Shown here: piece by piece, positions 1 to 9,707 of the stretch
Position numbering within the stretch: position 1 is the first letter of the stretch
Layout of the letters: each line of letters opens with the position of its first letter
NCBI RefSeq assembly: GCF_000719955.1
Contig: NZ_JOII01000022.1
Coordinates: forward strand, 92,716-156,715
Source: Streptomyces albidoflavus
Lineage (GTDB): Bacteria > Actinomycetota > Actinomycetes > Streptomycetales > Streptomycetaceae
DNA length: 64,000 nucleotides
Direction of reading: 5' to 3'
Translations under genes and position numbers: made by a program
Notes under the pieces: generated by a model
Seen by the model: only the letters and a program-made list of their open reading frames with translations
The model's database searches: none
What the model was told of the DNA's origin: nothing

Positions 1-998
1 GGGTTGGCCGGCGAGGGCACATCCCCGGTGAGGATGATCCGCTCCCGGCGTTCGCGGGCGCCGGGGTCGGGGACGGGGACGGCGGAGAGCAGGGCCTGGG
101 TGTAGGGGTGGGTGGGGTGCTGGTAGATCTCCTCGTCGGTGCCGGTCTCGACGATCTTGCCGAGGTACATGACGGCGACCCGGTCGGAGATGTGCCGCAC
201 GATGGAGAGGTCGTGCGCGATGAAGACGTAGGAGAGGTCGAACTGGTCCTGGAGGTGTTCCAGGAGGTTGACGACCTGGGCCTGGACGGAGACGTCGAGG
301 GCGGAGACCGGCTCGTCGGCGACGATGATCTCGGGGCGCAGGGCGAGGCCCCGGGCGATGCCGATGCGCTGGCGCTGACCGCCGGAGAACTGGTGCGGGT
401 ACCGGTTGATGTACTCCGGGTTGAGCCCCACCACGTCGAGGAGTTCCTGCACCCGCTTGCGGCGCGAGCCCTTGGGCGCGACCTCGGGGTGGATCTCGTA
501 CGGCTCGCCGATGATGTCGCCGACCGTCATGCGCGGGTTGAGCGAGGTGTACGGGTCCTGGAAGACCATCTGGATGTTGCGGCGGACCGCCTTCAGGGCG
601 CGGCCCGAGAGGCGGGAGACGTCCTCGCCCTTGTAGCGGATCTCCCCGCCGGTGGGGCGCTCCAGGTGGACGAGCATCCGGGCCACCGTCGACTTGCCGC
701 AGCCGGACTCGCCGACGATGCCGAGGGTCTCGCCCTGGTGCAGGTCGAAGGAGACCCCGTCGACCGCCTTGACCGCGCCGACCTGGCGGCGGAAGACGAT
801 GCCCTGGGTCAGGGGGAAGTGCTTGACCAGGTGGTGGACCTCCAGGATGGGTTCGCCCGCCGCGCGGGTGGACTCCAGGCGGGAGCGGGTCAGCAGGTCC
901 TCGGTGGACGGCGGCTGGTTGCCGGGGGTCTGGTCGTCGCGGGTGGCGCCGGTGTTCCCCTCGCCCTCACCGGGGCCGGGCCGCTCATCGGGCTCCAT
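1..998 (-). CDS. oligopeptide ABC transporter ATP-binding protein (OppF/DppF type), C-terminus beyond window
   Basis: This is the second ATPase of the downstream oligopeptide operon, and its C-terminal end is cut by the window edge. An acidic N-terminal linker of about 45 residues precedes the ABC core. Visible motifs are Walker [10 protein letters not shown], the Q-loop [17 protein letters not shown], signature [17 protein letters not shown], Walker [15 protein letters not shown] and the switch histidine in [14 protein letters not shown]. The oligopeptide-type C-terminal segment ([16 protein letters not shown]) is present up to the edge. The ATG at 998 overlaps the end of the preceding ATPase gene by 14 nt, suggesting translational coupling. 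It closely resembles the paralogue at 5713-6861. It would energise import of peptides bound by the lipoprotein at 3874-5505. The family is certain; the substrate is not. Confidence 0.93.
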   Translation of the reverse strand, partial: MEPDERPGPGEGEGNTGATRDDQTPGNQPPSTEDLLTRSRLESTRAAGEPILEVHHLVKHFPLTQGIVFRRQVGAVKAVDGVSFDLHQGETLGIVGESGCGKSTVARMLVHLERPTGGEIRYKGEDVSRLSGRALKAVRRNIQMVFQDPYTSLNPRMTVGDIIGEPYEIHPEVAPKGSRRKRVQELLDVVGLNPEYINRYPHQFSGGQRQRIGIARGLALRPEIIVADEPVSALDVSVQAQVVNLLEHLQDQFDLSYVFIAHDLSIVRHISDRVAVMYLGKIVETGTDEEIYQHPTHPYTQALLSAVPVPDPGARERRERIILTGDVPSPAN

Positions 999-1867
999 CG
1001 AGCGTCTCCTTCCAGAAGTGGCAGGCGCTCCGGCGGCGCGGGTCGACCTCGTAGAGCGGCGGCTCGTCGGTGGTGCAGACCGGCTGGGCCAGCGGGCAGC
1101 GCGGGTGGAAGGCGCAGCCGGGCGGGATGGCCAGCAGGTTGGGCGGCAGCCCCTTGATCGCGTACAGCTCCTGGCCCTTCTGGTCCAGGCGCGGGATGGA
1201 GTCGAGCAGTCCGCGGGTGTACGGGTGGGCGGGGGCCCGGTAGATGTCGTGGACGGGGGCGGTCTCGACGATCCGGCCCGCGTACATCACCGCGATCTTG
1301 TCGGCGACGTCGGCGACGACACCGAGGTCGTGGGTGATGAGGATGAGCCCCATGCTCCAGCGCCATCGCCATGGCGATCATGATGCGCTGGCGCATGCCG
1401 CCGGAGAACTGGTGCGGGTACTGGTCGACGCGTGCGGTGGCGGCCGGGATGCGGACCCGGTCCATCAGCTCGACCGCCCGCGCCTTGGCGTCCTTGCGGG
1501 ACATGCCGCGGTGGACGGTGAACATCTCGCCGAGCTGCTCGCCGACGGTGAGCACCGGGTTGAGCGAGGAGAGCGCGTCCTGGAAGATCATCGCCATCTC
1601 CGCGCCGCGCACCTTGCGCCGCCGGTCCTCCTTGAGGGTCAGCAGGTCGCGCCCCTCGAAGATGATCTCCCCGCCCGTGATGTGCCCGGGCGGGGTGTCG
1701 AGGATGCCCATGATCGCCTGGGCGGTGACGGACTTGCCGGAGCCGGATTCGCCGAGCACCGCCAGGGTCTCCCCCGCGTCGACGGAGTAGGAGACGCCGT
1801 TGACGGCCTTGGCGACGCCTTCCCTGGTGTGGAACTCCACCTGGAGGTCGCGCACGTCGAGCAACAT
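985..1867 (-). pseudogene. oligopeptide ABC transporter ATP-binding protein (OppD/DppD type), Walker B missing and frameshifted
   Basis: The first ATPase gene of the second operon is broken as read. From ATG 1867 it encodes the Walker [10 protein letters not shown]-loop [13 protein letters not shown] and signature [18 protein letters not shown]. At about 1354 the frame then fails. The adjacent frame picks up [19 protein letters not shown], the switch-His region, and runs to the stop at 985. About 33 residues normally found between these parts (Walker B, D-loop) are absent, and the missing length is not a multiple of three. Continuing in the first frame gives an arginine/proline-rich nonsense tail. 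The gap ends exactly at a 100-bp stretch (1256-1355) identical to 7140-7239 in the paralogue, which is also missing this segment. A repeat-collapse assembly error is the leading explanation; a genuine deletion would inactivate the transporter. Confidence 0.85.
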
Positions 1868-1880
1868 CGGCAGCAGCTCC

Positions 1881-2867
1881 TCAGCGCAGCTTGGGGTCGA
1901 GGGCGTCGCGGACGGCGTCGCCGAGCATGATGAAGGCCAGCACGGTGATGGCGAGCGCCCCGGCCGGCCAGAGCAGCATGTGCGGGGCGTTGCGGACGTT
2001 GGCGGAGGCGTCCGAGATGTCGATGCCCCAGGAGACCGTGGGCGGCCTGAGCCCGACGCCGAGGAAGGAGAGCGTCGCCTCCAGCGCGATGTACGTCCCC
2101 AGCGCGATGGTGGCGACGACGATGACCGGGGCGACGGCGTTCGGGGTGATGTGGCGCAGCAGCATCCGGGTGTTGGAGGCGCCCAGGGCCCGTGCCGCCT
2201 GCACGTAGTCGTTCTGCTTGGCGGTGATGACCGAGCCGCGGGCGATGCGGGAGATCTGCGGCCAGCCCAGCAGCACCATGAAGCCGATGACCGGCCAGAT
2301 GGTGGTGGAGGTGACCACGGAGAGCAGGACGAGCCCGCCGAGGACCACCGGGATGGCGAAGAACATGTCGGTGACCCGGGAGAGGATCGCGTCCCAGACC
2401 CCGCCGAAGAACCCGGCCAGCCCGCCGAGGACGCTGCCGAGGACGGCGACACCGAGGGTGGCGAGGACACCGACCGCCACCGAGGTGCGGGCGCCGTAGA
2501 CGGTACGGGTGTACACGTCGCAGCCCTGCTGGTTGAAGCCGAAGGGGTGGCCCGGCTGGGAGCCCTGCTGGGACTTGGCCAGGTCGCAGGAGAGCGGGTT
2601 GCCGGAGGCGATCAGCGAGGGCCAGATCGAGATGACCACCAGGAAGAGGATGATCAGCGAGGAGATCAGGAAGACCGGGTTGCGGCGCAGGTCGCGCCAG
2701 GCGTCCGACCACAGGGAGCGGGGCTTGGTGTCGGGCCCGCCGCCCTGCGGGTCCTGTCCCTCCAGGCTGATGCCCTCGCTCATCGCCATGTCGGTGGCGG
2801 CGCCCGCCCCGGCCGCCGAGATGGCCGACTTGTCGTCCGGGAGGCCCGGCTGCTGCGGGTCAGGCAT
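1881..2867 (-). CDS. oligopeptide ABC transporter permease (OppC/DppC type)
   Basis: 328-aa inner-membrane permease of the second peptide operon. About 60 hydrophilic residues precede the OppC N-terminal helix (PVFLISSLIILFLVVISIW). The binding-protein-dependent transport domain follows, with roughly five more membrane spans and the EAA loop (ARALGASNTRMLLRHITPNAVAPV). A DPKLR ending is typical for the family. The start overlaps the end of the OppB-type gene by 8 nt, and the stop lies 13 nt upstream of the ATPase start, consistent with one transcript. It should pair with the 2860-3783 product to form the channel. Confidence 0.93.
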   Translation of the reverse strand: MPDPQQPGLPDDKSAISAAGAGAATDMAMSEGISLEGQDPQGGGPDTKPRSLWSDAWRDLRRNPVFLISSLIILFLVVISIWPSLIASGNPLSCDLAKSQQGSQPGHPFGFNQQGCDVYTRTVYGARTSVAVGVLATLGVAVLGSVLGGLAGFFGGVWDAILSRVTDMFFAIPVVLGGLVLLSVVTSTTIWPVIGFMVLLGWPQISRIARGSVITAKQNDYVQAARALGASNTRMLLRHITPNAVAPVIVVATIALGTYIALEATLSFLGVGLRPPTVSWGIDISDASANVRNAPHMLLWPAGALAITVLAFIMLGDAVRDALDPKLR

Positions 2868-3783
2868 AGCGAATCCTCGGGTCGAGTACGGCGTAGAGGA
2901 GGTCGACGATGAGGTTGGCGACGAGGAAGACCAGGACCAGCACGGTGACGAAGCCGACCACCGTCTGCGTGTTCTGCCGCAGGATGCCCTGGTAGAGCTG
3001 GAAGCCGACGCCGTGGATGTTGAAGATCCGCTCGGTCACGATGGCGCCGCCCATCAGCGCCCCGATGTCGGTCCCGATGAAGGTGACGACGGGGATCAGC
3101 GAGTTGCGCAGCAGGTGCCGGGTGATGACACGGCGCCGGGGCAGCCCCTTGGCGATCGCGGTACGGACGTAGTCGGCGCGCCGGTTCTCGGCGATGGAGG
3201 TCCGGGTGAGCCGGGTGACGTACGCCAGCGAGACCGAGGCGAGGACGAGGCCGGGGACGAAGAGTTCGCCGAAGGTGGCCTCGGAGGAGACGGCCGGCTT
3301 GATCCAGCCCCACTTGACGCCGAGGAGCAGCTGCACGAGCAGGCCGGTGACGAAGGTGGGGACGGAGATCACCACGAGGGTGAGGATGAGGACACCGGTG
3401 TCGACGGGCCGGCCGCGGCGCAGCCCGGTGACGACGCCGAGGGTGATCCCGATGACGATCTCCAGGACGATCGCCACGATGGTCAGCCGGATCGTCACGG
3501 GGAAGGCCGAGCCCATGAGTTCGGTGACCTTCTGGCCGTTGAACGCCGTCCCGAAGTCCCCGGTGAAGACGTTCCCCATGTACGTCAGGTACTGCTGCCA
3601 CACGGGCTTGTCGAGGCCGAGGTCGGTGCGGAGCCGCTGGGCGGTGGCGGGGTCGCACTGCCGGTCGCCGCAGAGTCCGGCGACCGGGTCGCCCATCACG
3701 TTGACCATCAGGAAGATCAGCAGCGTGGCGCCGATGAAGACGGGGATCATCTGCAGCAGGCGCCGGATCACATAACGTCCCAT
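2860..3783 (-). CDS. oligopeptide ABC transporter permease (OppB/DppB type)
   Basis: 307-aa permease starting MGRYVIRRLLQMIPVFIGAT, the classic OppB/DppB N-terminal span. It has a periplasmic-type loop holding a CGDRQCDPATAQRL segment, then five further spans. The EAA loop is seen at TAIAKGLPRRRVITRHLLRNSLIPV, and the end is LYAVLDPRIRYA. The length is normal for the family. It is separated from the SBP gene by 90 nt containing a perfect inverted repeat, as in the sister operon. It forms the translocation pore with the 1881-2867 product. Confidence 0.94.
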   Translation of the reverse strand: MGRYVIRRLLQMIPVFIGATLLIFLMVNVMGDPVAGLCGDRQCDPATAQRLRTDLGLDKPVWQQYLTYMGNVFTGDFGTAFNGQKVTELMGSAFPVTIRLTIVAIVLEIVIGITLGVVTGLRRGRPVDTGVLILTLVVISVPTFVTGLLVQLLLGVKWGWIKPAVSSEATFGELFVPGLVLASVSLAYVTRLTRTSIAENRRADYVRTAIAKGLPRRRVITRHLLRNSLIPVVTFIGTDIGALMGGAIVTERIFNIHGVGFQLYQGILRQNTQTVVGFVTVLVLVFLVANLIVDLLYAVLDPRIRYA

Positions 3784-3825
3784 GGACGGCTCCGGGTTCG
3801 GATCGGGCGGCGGGCGGATACGGGG

Positions 3826-3867
3826 CGCCCGGCCCGGTGCCGCGCGGGGCGGCGGCCGGGCCGGGCG
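3826..3867 (-). terminator. intergenic hairpin between SBP and first permease gene
   Basis: Perfect 12-bp arms (CGCCCGGCCCGG at 3826-3837, complement at 3856-3867) lie 7 nt past the SBP stop and about 40 nt before the permease start. There is no T-tract. A likely role is partial termination or 3' mRNA stabilisation so that the binding protein is made in excess over the membrane subunits. The sister operon has a hairpin in the same place. Confidence 0.6.
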
Positions 3868-3873
3868 GGGGGC

Positions 3874-5505
3874 TCAGCCGACCTTGATCTCGTTGTAGAC
3901 GGGGACGCTGAAGGGGTTCAGCTCGACGTTGGAGATGCGGTCGGAGTAGCCCGCGCTGCCGTTCTGGTACCAGAGCGGGATGGCGCCCATCTCGTCCCGC
4001 AGCACCTCCTCGGCCTGCTGGAACTTCTCCACCGCCTTGGCCGTGTCCGACTCGGCGTTGGCGTCGTCGACCAGCTTGTCGAACTTCTCGTTGGACCACT
4101 CGCCGTCGTTGGAGGAGGCGTCGGTGTAGTAGAGCGGCTGGAGGAAGTTCTGGATCAGCGGGTAGTCCATCTGCCAGCCGGCGCGGAACGGGCCGGGCAT
4201 CTTCCGCTCGCCGATCTTGTTGCGGAAGTCGGCGAAGGTGCCGGTGGGGTCGCCGACGCAGGCGCGGTCCTGGCCCAGCGCGTTGTTGATGCTGTTGCAG
4301 ACCGCGTCGACCCACTCCTTGTGGCTCCCGGTGTCGGCGTTGTAGCCGAGCCGCATGGTGCCGCCGGGGATGCCGCCGCCCTCCTCGACCAGCCGCTTGG
4401 CCTCCGCCGGGTCGTACTCGCAGGCGTCGCCGCAGAGCCCCGCCTTGTATCCGCCGTCCTCGCCGAGGACCGGGGAGGTCCAGTCGGTGGCCGGGGTGCG
4501 GGTGTTCTGGAAGATGGTCTTGGTGATCTGCTCGCGGTTGATCGCCCGGGAGATGCCGGTCCGCAGCTTGGCGCCGTCGGGGGTGTTCCACTCCTTGTCG
4601 TAGAAGGGGAACGACAGGGTCTGGATGATGCCGGCGGGGGTGTTGAGGTACCGGTCGCCGAGGTCGCTCTGGGCGTTCTTGATCTGGTTGGCCGGGATGT
4701 CGTCGACCAGGTCGAGGTTGCCCGCGGTCAGGTCGGTGTAGGCGGTGTTGTTGTCGGTGTAGACCTTGAGGTCGACGCCGCCGTTCTGCGCCTTGTCGTC
4801 GCCCGGGTAGTCGTTCCAGGTCCGCAGGGACATCTGGGAGCCCTTGGCGTAGTTGTCCACCTGGTAGGGGCCGTTGCCGACCGGCTTGGCGAGCCAGCTG
4901 TCGTGGTCCTCGAAGAAGGCGGTGGGCAGCGGGGCGAAGGCGGCGTAGCCGAGCGTCTCGGGCCAGGTGGAGAACTTCTGGTTGAGCTTGACGGTGAAGG
5001 TGCGCTCGCCGGTGACCTTCAGCCCGGAGAGGGTGCGCGCGGTGGCGTCGCCCTCCTCGGGGTGCACCTCGTCGTAGCCGTCGATGTAGCCGAAGAAGTA
5101 GGCGTTCTTCTGGTTGTTGTCCAGGTGGGCGCCGTAGTTCCAGGCGTCGACGAAGGACTTGGCGGTCACCTTCTCGCCGTTGGAGAAGGTCCAGCCATCC
5201 TTGACGGTGATCCGGTAGTTGACCGAGTCGTCGGTCTCGATCTTCTCGGCGAGGGCGTCCTCGGCGGCACCGGTCTTGGGGTTGTACCGCTTGAGGCCCC
5301 GGAAGATCATGTCGAGGACCTTGCCGCCCTGGACCTCGTTGGTGTTGGCCGGCTCCAGCGGGTTCTGCGGGTCCCCCCAGGAGGAACTCACGATCCCGGA
5401 ACCGTCTCCTCCACCGCCCCCGTTCCCGCCCCCGCCGCACCCCGTCGCGGCGAGCGTGACGGCGACGGCGACAGCGGTCCACCTGGCGTGTGTGGCTCCG
5501 CGCAT
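3874..5505 (-). CDS. oligopeptide ABC transporter substrate-binding lipoprotein (SBP family 5)
   Basis: 543-aa extracellular peptide-binding lipoprotein, first gene of the second operon. The ATG at 5505 is chosen because AGGGAGG sits just upstream and a lipoprotein signal follows (VAVAVTLAATGC, lipobox Cys near residue 22, then a Gly-rich linker). The SBP family-5 core is clear: LEPANTNEVQGGKVLDMIFRG, GWTFSNGEKVTAKSFVDAWN, PVGNGPYQV and ISRAINREQI. A reading frame extending upstream to 5637 is not credible as coding. This order (SBP first, then two permeases and two ATPases) differs from the bldK operon of S. coelicolor as I recall it, so I do not assign a bld name. Confidence 0.93.
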   Translation of the reverse strand: MRGATHARWTAVAVAVTLAATGCGGGGNGGGGGDGSGIVSSSWGDPQNPLEPANTNEVQGGKVLDMIFRGLKRYNPKTGAAEDALAEKIETDDSVNYRITVKDGWTFSNGEKVTAKSFVDAWNYGAHLDNNQKNAYFFGYIDGYDEVHPEEGDATARTLSGLKVTGERTFTVKLNQKFSTWPETLGYAAFAPLPTAFFEDHDSWLAKPVGNGPYQVDNYAKGSQMSLRTWNDYPGDDKAQNGGVDLKVYTDNNTAYTDLTAGNLDLVDDIPANQIKNAQSDLGDRYLNTPAGIIQTLSFPFYDKEWNTPDGAKLRTGISRAINREQITKTIFQNTRTPATDWTSPVLGEDGGYKAGLCGDACEYDPAEAKRLVEEGGGIPGGTMRLGYNADTGSHKEWVDAVCNSINNALGQDRACVGDPTGTFADFRNKIGERKMPGPFRAGWQMDYPLIQNFLQPLYYTDASSNDGEWSNEKFDKLVDDANAESDTAKAVEKFQQAEEVLRDEMGAIPLWYQNGSAGYSDRISNVELNPFSVPVYNEIKVG

Positions 5506-5640
5506 GAGGTGCCTCCCTGTGGGTTCCCGTGCCTGATGCACTCCGGCCCCCATACCACCGCGAACCCGCCCGTACCGCACGCGCACCGCGACCGTCCGGG
5601 GGAGGCCGGGCGGTCCGGGCTCCCCCGGACGGCGCACGAC

Positions 5641-5683
5641 GAGGGGCGCCCCCGGCCGCGTAATACGGCCGGGGGCGCCCCTC
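5641..5683 (-). terminator. strong intrinsic-type hairpin between the two oligopeptide operons
   Basis: A perfect 18-bp stem, GAGGGGCGCCCCCGGCCG at 5641-5658 with its complement at 5666-5683, has a 7-nt loop CGTAATA. It lies 30 nt past the stop of the upstream operon's last ATPase and about 135 nt before the second SBP start. It therefore separates the two operons. No U-tract is present, as is usual in Streptomyces. Being perfectly symmetric it could work in both directions. Confidence 0.85.
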
Positions 5684-5712
5684 GGTTCTGCCAGGAGACC
5701 TGGTCCGCCGCC

Positions 5713-6861
5713 TCAGGCGGCGTGGACCACGTCCTTCTCCTCGGCGAAGTGGCACGCCGACTCGTGCGCGGCCGGGGTGTCCTTGCCGGTGAAGCGCTGC
5801 GGCACGGCCAGCAGCGGCTCCTCGGTGGCGCACCGCTCCTCGGCCTTCCAGCAGCGGGTGCGGAAGCGGCAGCCCGACGGCGGGTTGGCCGGCGAGGGCA
5901 CGTCCCCGGTGAGGATGATCCGCTCGCGCCCCTCGCGGGAGGCGGGGTCCGGCACCGGCACCGCGGAGAGCAGCGCCTGCGTGTACGGGTGGGTGGGGTG
6001 GTCGTAGATCTGCTCGTCGGAGCCGATCTCGGCCATCTTGCCCAGGTACATCACGCCGACCCGGTCGGAGATGTGCCGCACGATGGAGAGGTCGTGCGCG
6101 ATGAAGAGGTAGGAGAGGTTGAACTCGTCCTGGAGCTTCTCCATCAGGTTGACGACCTGCGCCTGCACCGACACGTCGAGCGCGGAGACCGGCTCGTCGC
6201 AAACGATGATCTCCGGGTTGAGCGCGAGGCCGCGGGCGATGCCGATGCGCTGGCGCTGACCGCCGGAGAACTGGTGCGGGTACCGGTTGATGTACTCCGG
6301 GTTGAGCCCGACCACGTCGAGCAGTTCCTGCACCCGGCGCCGGCGGTCGCCCTTCGGTGCCACCTCGGGGTGGATCTCGAAGGGCTCGCCGATGATGTCG
6401 CCGACCGTCATGCGCGGGTTGAGCGAGGTGTAGGGGTCCTGGAACACCATCTGGATGTTCCGGCGGACCGCCTTCAGCGCCCGGCCCGACAGCTTGGTGA
6501 TGTCGGTGCCCTTGTAGAAGACCTCACCGGAGGTGGCGGTCTCCAGGGTCATCAGCAGCTTGGCGACGGTGGACTTGCCACAGCCGGACTCGCCGACGAT
6601 GCCGAGGGTCTCGCCCTGGTACAGGTCGAAGGAGATCCCGTCGACGGCCTTGACCGCGCCGATCTGCTTCTTGAAGAGGATGCCCTGGGTCAGCGGGAAG
6701 TGCTTGACCAGGTTCCGCACCTGGAGGATGGGCTCGCCGCGCTCCACCGGGGCGGTGATGGCCGCGATGGCCTCGTCCTTGGTGGGGTCGGCGACCACGT
6801 CCACGTCGGAGACGTTCGGGGTGGCCTCGGCGGCCGGCTCGTTCTTGGCCAGGTCAGCCAT
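5713..6861 (-). CDS. oligopeptide ABC transporter ATP-binding protein (OppF/DppF type)
   Basis: 382-aa ATPase, last gene of the first peptide operon. All nucleotide-binding motifs are intact: [56 protein letters not shown] and [13 protein letters not shown]. The C-terminal oligopeptide/dipeptide domain has a cysteine cluster ([21 protein letters not shown]), the usual Fe-S-like motif of Opp/Dpp ATPases. The start overlaps the preceding ATPase by 8 nt and a terminator hairpin follows. The core is nearly the same as the copy at 1-998, pointing to an operon duplication in which the ATPases stayed most alike. Confidence 0.95.
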   Translation of the reverse strand: MADLAKNEPAAEATPNVSDVDVVADPTKDEAIAAITAPVERGEPILQVRNLVKHFPLTQGILFKKQIGAVKAVDGISFDLYQGETLGIVGESGCGKSTVAKLLMTLETATSGEVFYKGTDITKLSGRALKAVRRNIQMVFQDPYTSLNPRMTVGDIIGEPFEIHPEVAPKGDRRRRVQELLDVVGLNPEYINRYPHQFSGGQRQRIGIARGLALNPEIIVCDEPVSALDVSVQAQVVNLMEKLQDEFNLSYLFIAHDLSIVRHISDRVGVMYLGKMAEIGSDEQIYDHPTHPYTQALLSAVPVPDPASREGRERIILTGDVPSPANPPSGCRFRTRCWKAEERCATEEPLLAVPQRFTGKDTPAAHESACHFAEEKDVVHAA

Positions 6862-7777
6862 GGATCGTCTCCTTCCAGAAGTGGCAGGCGCTGCCGCGGC
6901 CGGGCAGGTCCGTACCGTCCTGCTCGGTGACGGGGGCCAGGGTGGGCACCTCGGTGCGGCAGATGTCCTGCGCCATCGGGCAGCGCGGGTTGAAGGCGCA
7001 GCCGGAGGGGATACGCGTCAGGTTGGGCGGCAGGCCCTTGATCGCGTACAGCTCCTGGCCCTTCTGGTCCAGGCGCGGGATGGAGTCGAGCAGACCCCGG
7101 GTGTAGGGGTGCGCCGGGCGGGCGTACAGCTCGTGGACCGGGGCGGTCTCGACGATCCGGCCCGCGTACATCACCGCGATCTTGTCGGCGACGTCGGCGA
7201 CGACACCGAGGTCGTGGGTGATGAGGATGAGCCCCATGCGCATACCGCCGGAGAACTGGTGCGGGTAGTCGTTGACCCGCTCCTTGGCGGCGGGGATCTT
7301 CACCCGCTCCATCAGCTCGATGGCCTTGGCCTTGGCCTCCTTCTTGGAGAGGCCCTGGTGGACGCGGAACATCTCGCCGAGCTGGTAGCCGACGGAGAGC
7401 ACCGGGTTGAGCGAGGAGAGCGCGTCCTGGAAGATCATGGCGATCTTCTGGCCGCGGATCTTCCGCCGCTCCTCCTTGCCCATGGTGAGCATGTCCTGGC
7501 CGCGGAAGAGCACCTCGCCCTGCGGGATGCGGCCGGGCGGCATGTCGAGGATGCCCATGATGGCCTGGGCGGTCACGGACTTGCCGGAGCCGGACTCGCC
7601 GAGGACGGCGAGGGTCTCGCCGGCGTCGACGGTGTAGTTGACCCCGTTGACGGCCTTGGCGACGCCGTCCCGGGTGTGGAACTCCACGTGCAGGTCACGG
7701 ACTTCGAGCAGGTGGCCGTCGTAGTCGGCGGCCGCTCGCGGTCCGGGGACCGTCGCGGTCTTGGCGGTGGTGGTCAC
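6854..7777 (-). CDS. oligopeptide ABC transporter ATP-binding protein (OppD/DppD type) with internal in-frame loss of Walker B
   Basis: 307 aa as read, about 40-45 residues short for the family. Walker A (GESGSGKS), the Q-loop ([13 protein letters not shown]) and the start of the signature (FSGGMR) are present. The chain then jumps directly to [13 protein letters not shown], omitting the rest of the signature, Walker B, the D-loop and the following helix. The frame survives. The C-terminal oligopeptide region with [14 protein letters not shown] is normal. A protein without Walker B could not hydrolyse ATP. The junction at about 7237/7238 abuts a 100-bp block identical to the paralogue at 985-1867, so a collapsed repeat in assembly is suspected. 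Confidence 0.85.
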   Translation of the reverse strand: MTTTAKTATVPGPRAAADYDGHLLEVRDLHVEFHTRDGVAKAVNGVNYTVDAGETLAVLGESGSGKSVTAQAIMGILDMPPGRIPQGEVLFRGQDMLTMGKEERRKIRGQKIAMIFQDALSSLNPVLSVGYQLGEMFRVHQGLSKKEAKAKAIELMERVKIPAAKERVNDYPHQFSGGMRMGLILITHDLGVVADVADKIAVMYAGRIVETAPVHELYARPAHPYTRGLLDSIPRLDQKGQELYAIKGLPPNLTRIPSGCAFNPRCPMAQDICRTEVPTLAPVTEQDGTDLPGRGSACHFWKETIHG

Positions 7778-7788
7778 GTACGCCTCCC

Positions 7789-8757
7789 TCAGCGCATCTT
7801 GGGATCGAGGGCGTTGCGGACCGCATCGCCGAACATGAGGAACGACAGCACCGTGATCGCGACCATGACGGACGGGATCATCAGGACGAACGGCGCGTTA
7901 CGCAGCTGGTCCTTGCCGGAGGCGACGTCGATACCCCACGAGACCGTCGGCTCGGCGAGGCCGATACCGAGGTACGAGAGGGTGGCCTCGGCACCGATGT
8001 AGCCACCGAGCGCGATGGTGGCGACCACGATGATCGGGGCCATGGCGTTGGGCAGGATGTGCTTGAACATGATCCGGCTGGTGGAGGCACCCAGAGCCCG
8101 GGCCGCCACCACGTAGTCGGACTGCTTGATCGTGATCACCGCGCCACGGGCGACACGGGCGATCTGCGTCCAGCCGAGGAAGGCCAGGGCCAGGATGACC
8201 ACCCAGACCGCGCGCTCCTCGAAGGTGGTCAGGATGACCATGGCGCCGACGATGAACGGCACACCGAAGAAGACGTCGGTGAGGCGGGAGAGCAGGCTGT
8301 CCACCCAGCCGCCGAAGTAGCCGGCGACCATGCCGACGATGGTGCCGATGATCGTCACCGCGAGGGTGACGACGACGCCGACGGCGATCGAGGCGCGGGC
8401 CCCGTGGACCACCCGGGCGTAGATGGAGCGGCCCTGGAGGTCGTAGCCGAACCAGTCGGCCTGGAAGAAGTGCGTCCAGTTCGGATGCTGGAGGAAGTGG
8501 TTCTTCAAGTCCGAGTCGCGAGGCGAGGCGCCGGTGAACAGCCCCGGCCAGATCGCCATGACGATCAGGAAGAGGATCATCAGGGCGGAGACCACGAAGA
8601 GCGGGCTGCGCCGCAGGTCGTGCCAGGCGTCCGACCAGAGCGAACGCGGCTTGCCGGGCGCGGGACCGGCGTCCAGCGTCAGCGGGACCTCGGTGGAGGA
8701 AGGCATCACGGCCTTCTCCTCGGTCTTCTTTTCCATGTCTGCGGTCTTGTCAGGCAT
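7789..8757 (-). CDS. oligopeptide ABC transporter permease (OppC/DppC type)
   Basis: 322-aa permease. A charged N-terminus (about 45 residues) leads to the OppC N-terminal span (LFVVSALMILFLIVMAIWPG) and then the transport domain with the EAA loop ARALGASTSRIMFKHILPNAMAPI. The end is RNALDPKMR. It overlaps the OppB-type gene by 8 nt and precedes the ATPase gene by 11 nt. It is the partner of the 8750-9679 product and a paralogue of 1881-2867. Confidence 0.94.
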   Translation of the reverse strand: MPDKTADMEKKTEEKAVMPSSTEVPLTLDAGPAPGKPRSLWSDAWHDLRRSPLFVVSALMILFLIVMAIWPGLFTGASPRDSDLKNHFLQHPNWTHFFQADWFGYDLQGRSIYARVVHGARASIAVGVVVTLAVTIIGTIVGMVAGYFGGWVDSLLSRLTDVFFGVPFIVGAMVILTTFEERAVWVVILALAFLGWTQIARVARGAVITIKQSDYVVAARALGASTSRIMFKHILPNAMAPIIVVATIALGGYIGAEATLSYLGIGLAEPTVSWGIDVASGKDQLRNAPFVLMIPSVMVAITVLSFLMFGDAVRNALDPKMR

Positions 8758-9679
8758 ACCGGATCCTCGGGTCCAGGACCGCGTAAAGCAGGTCGACGAT
8801 CAGGCTGGCGAGGAGGTAGACGATCACGATGATGGTGACGACACCGACGACGGTCGCGCCCTCGCGGCGGCCCAGGGCTTCGTAGATGAGTCCGCCGACG
8901 CCCTTGATGTTGAAGATGCCCTCGGTGACGATCGCGCCGCCCATCAGGGAGCCGATGTCGGTGCCGAGGAAGGTGACCACCGGGATGAGCGAGTTGCGCA
9001 TCAGGTGGATGCCCACGATCCGGCGCCTCGGCAGGCCCTTGGCGGTCGCCGTCCGCATGTAGTCGGCCCGCAGGTTCTCCGCGATGGAGGTCCGGGTGAG
9101 CCGCGCGACGTAGGCGAGGGAGAGCGAGGCCAGCACCATGGCGGGCATCAGCATCTCGTTCCAGGAGGGTTCGAGGCCGACGTTGGGCGGCACCAGACCC
9201 ATCTTGAACGAGAAGACGAACTGCGCCGTGTAACCGGTCACGAAGGACGGGACGGCGATGAGCAGCAGGGTGAGCCCGAGCAGGCCGCGGTCGCGGATCG
9301 AGTTGGGCTTCAGGCCGGCAATGACGCCGAGCAGGATGCCGGCGACCACGATGAAGGTGAACGCGAAGAGCGCCAGCTGGATCGTGACCGGGTAGGCGTC
9401 GAGGATGACCTCGGAGATGGGGCGCTGGCTCGCGATCTGCGTGCCGAAGTCGCCCTGGAAGACGTTCCCGATGTAGGAGACGTACTGCACCAGGATCGGC
9501 CTGTCGAGGCCGAGTTCGGCCTTGAGCGCGGCGATCTGTGCCTGGTCGACGGCCTGCTCTCCGGCCAGCGCTCTCACGGGGTCGCCGGGCAGCGCGAACA
9601 TCATCAGGAAGATCAGCAAGGTTGACCCGATGAAGACCGGGATCATCTGGAGCAGTCGTCGTGCGACATAACGCCCCAT
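8750..9679 (-). CDS. oligopeptide ABC transporter permease (OppB/DppB type)
   Basis: 309-aa permease beginning MGRYVARRLLQMIPVFIGST. The loop ALPGDPVRALAGEQAVDQAQ carries the GDP motif common to OppB, and the EAA loop is TATAKGLPRRRIVGIHLMRNS. It ends in the same LYAVLDPRIRYA as its paralogue at 2860-3783. The 138-nt gap to the SBP gene contains a hairpin. It forms half of the membrane channel of the first peptide importer. Confidence 0.94.
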   Translation of the reverse strand: MGRYVARRLLQMIPVFIGSTLLIFLMMFALPGDPVRALAGEQAVDQAQIAALKAELGLDRPILVQYVSYIGNVFQGDFGTQIASQRPISEVILDAYPVTIQLALFAFTFIVVAGILLGVIAGLKPNSIRDRGLLGLTLLLIAVPSFVTGYTAQFVFSFKMGLVPPNVGLEPSWNEMLMPAMVLASLSLAYVARLTRTSIAENLRADYMRTATAKGLPRRRIVGIHLMRNSLIPVVTFLGTDIGSLMGGAIVTEGIFNIKGVGGLIYEALGRREGATVVGVVTIIVIVYLLASLIVDLLYAVLDPRIRYA

Positions 9680-9707
9680 GGGGTGCCTCCGTGTGGATAA
9701 CTGCGGG

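Noticed and set aside
2509..6930. Very long plus-strand open frame (1473 codons) opposite the peptide operons
   Set aside because: It is antisense to clear ABC genes, and its composition (Val/Gly/Asp-rich, with no domains) is the mirror of high-GC codon bias.
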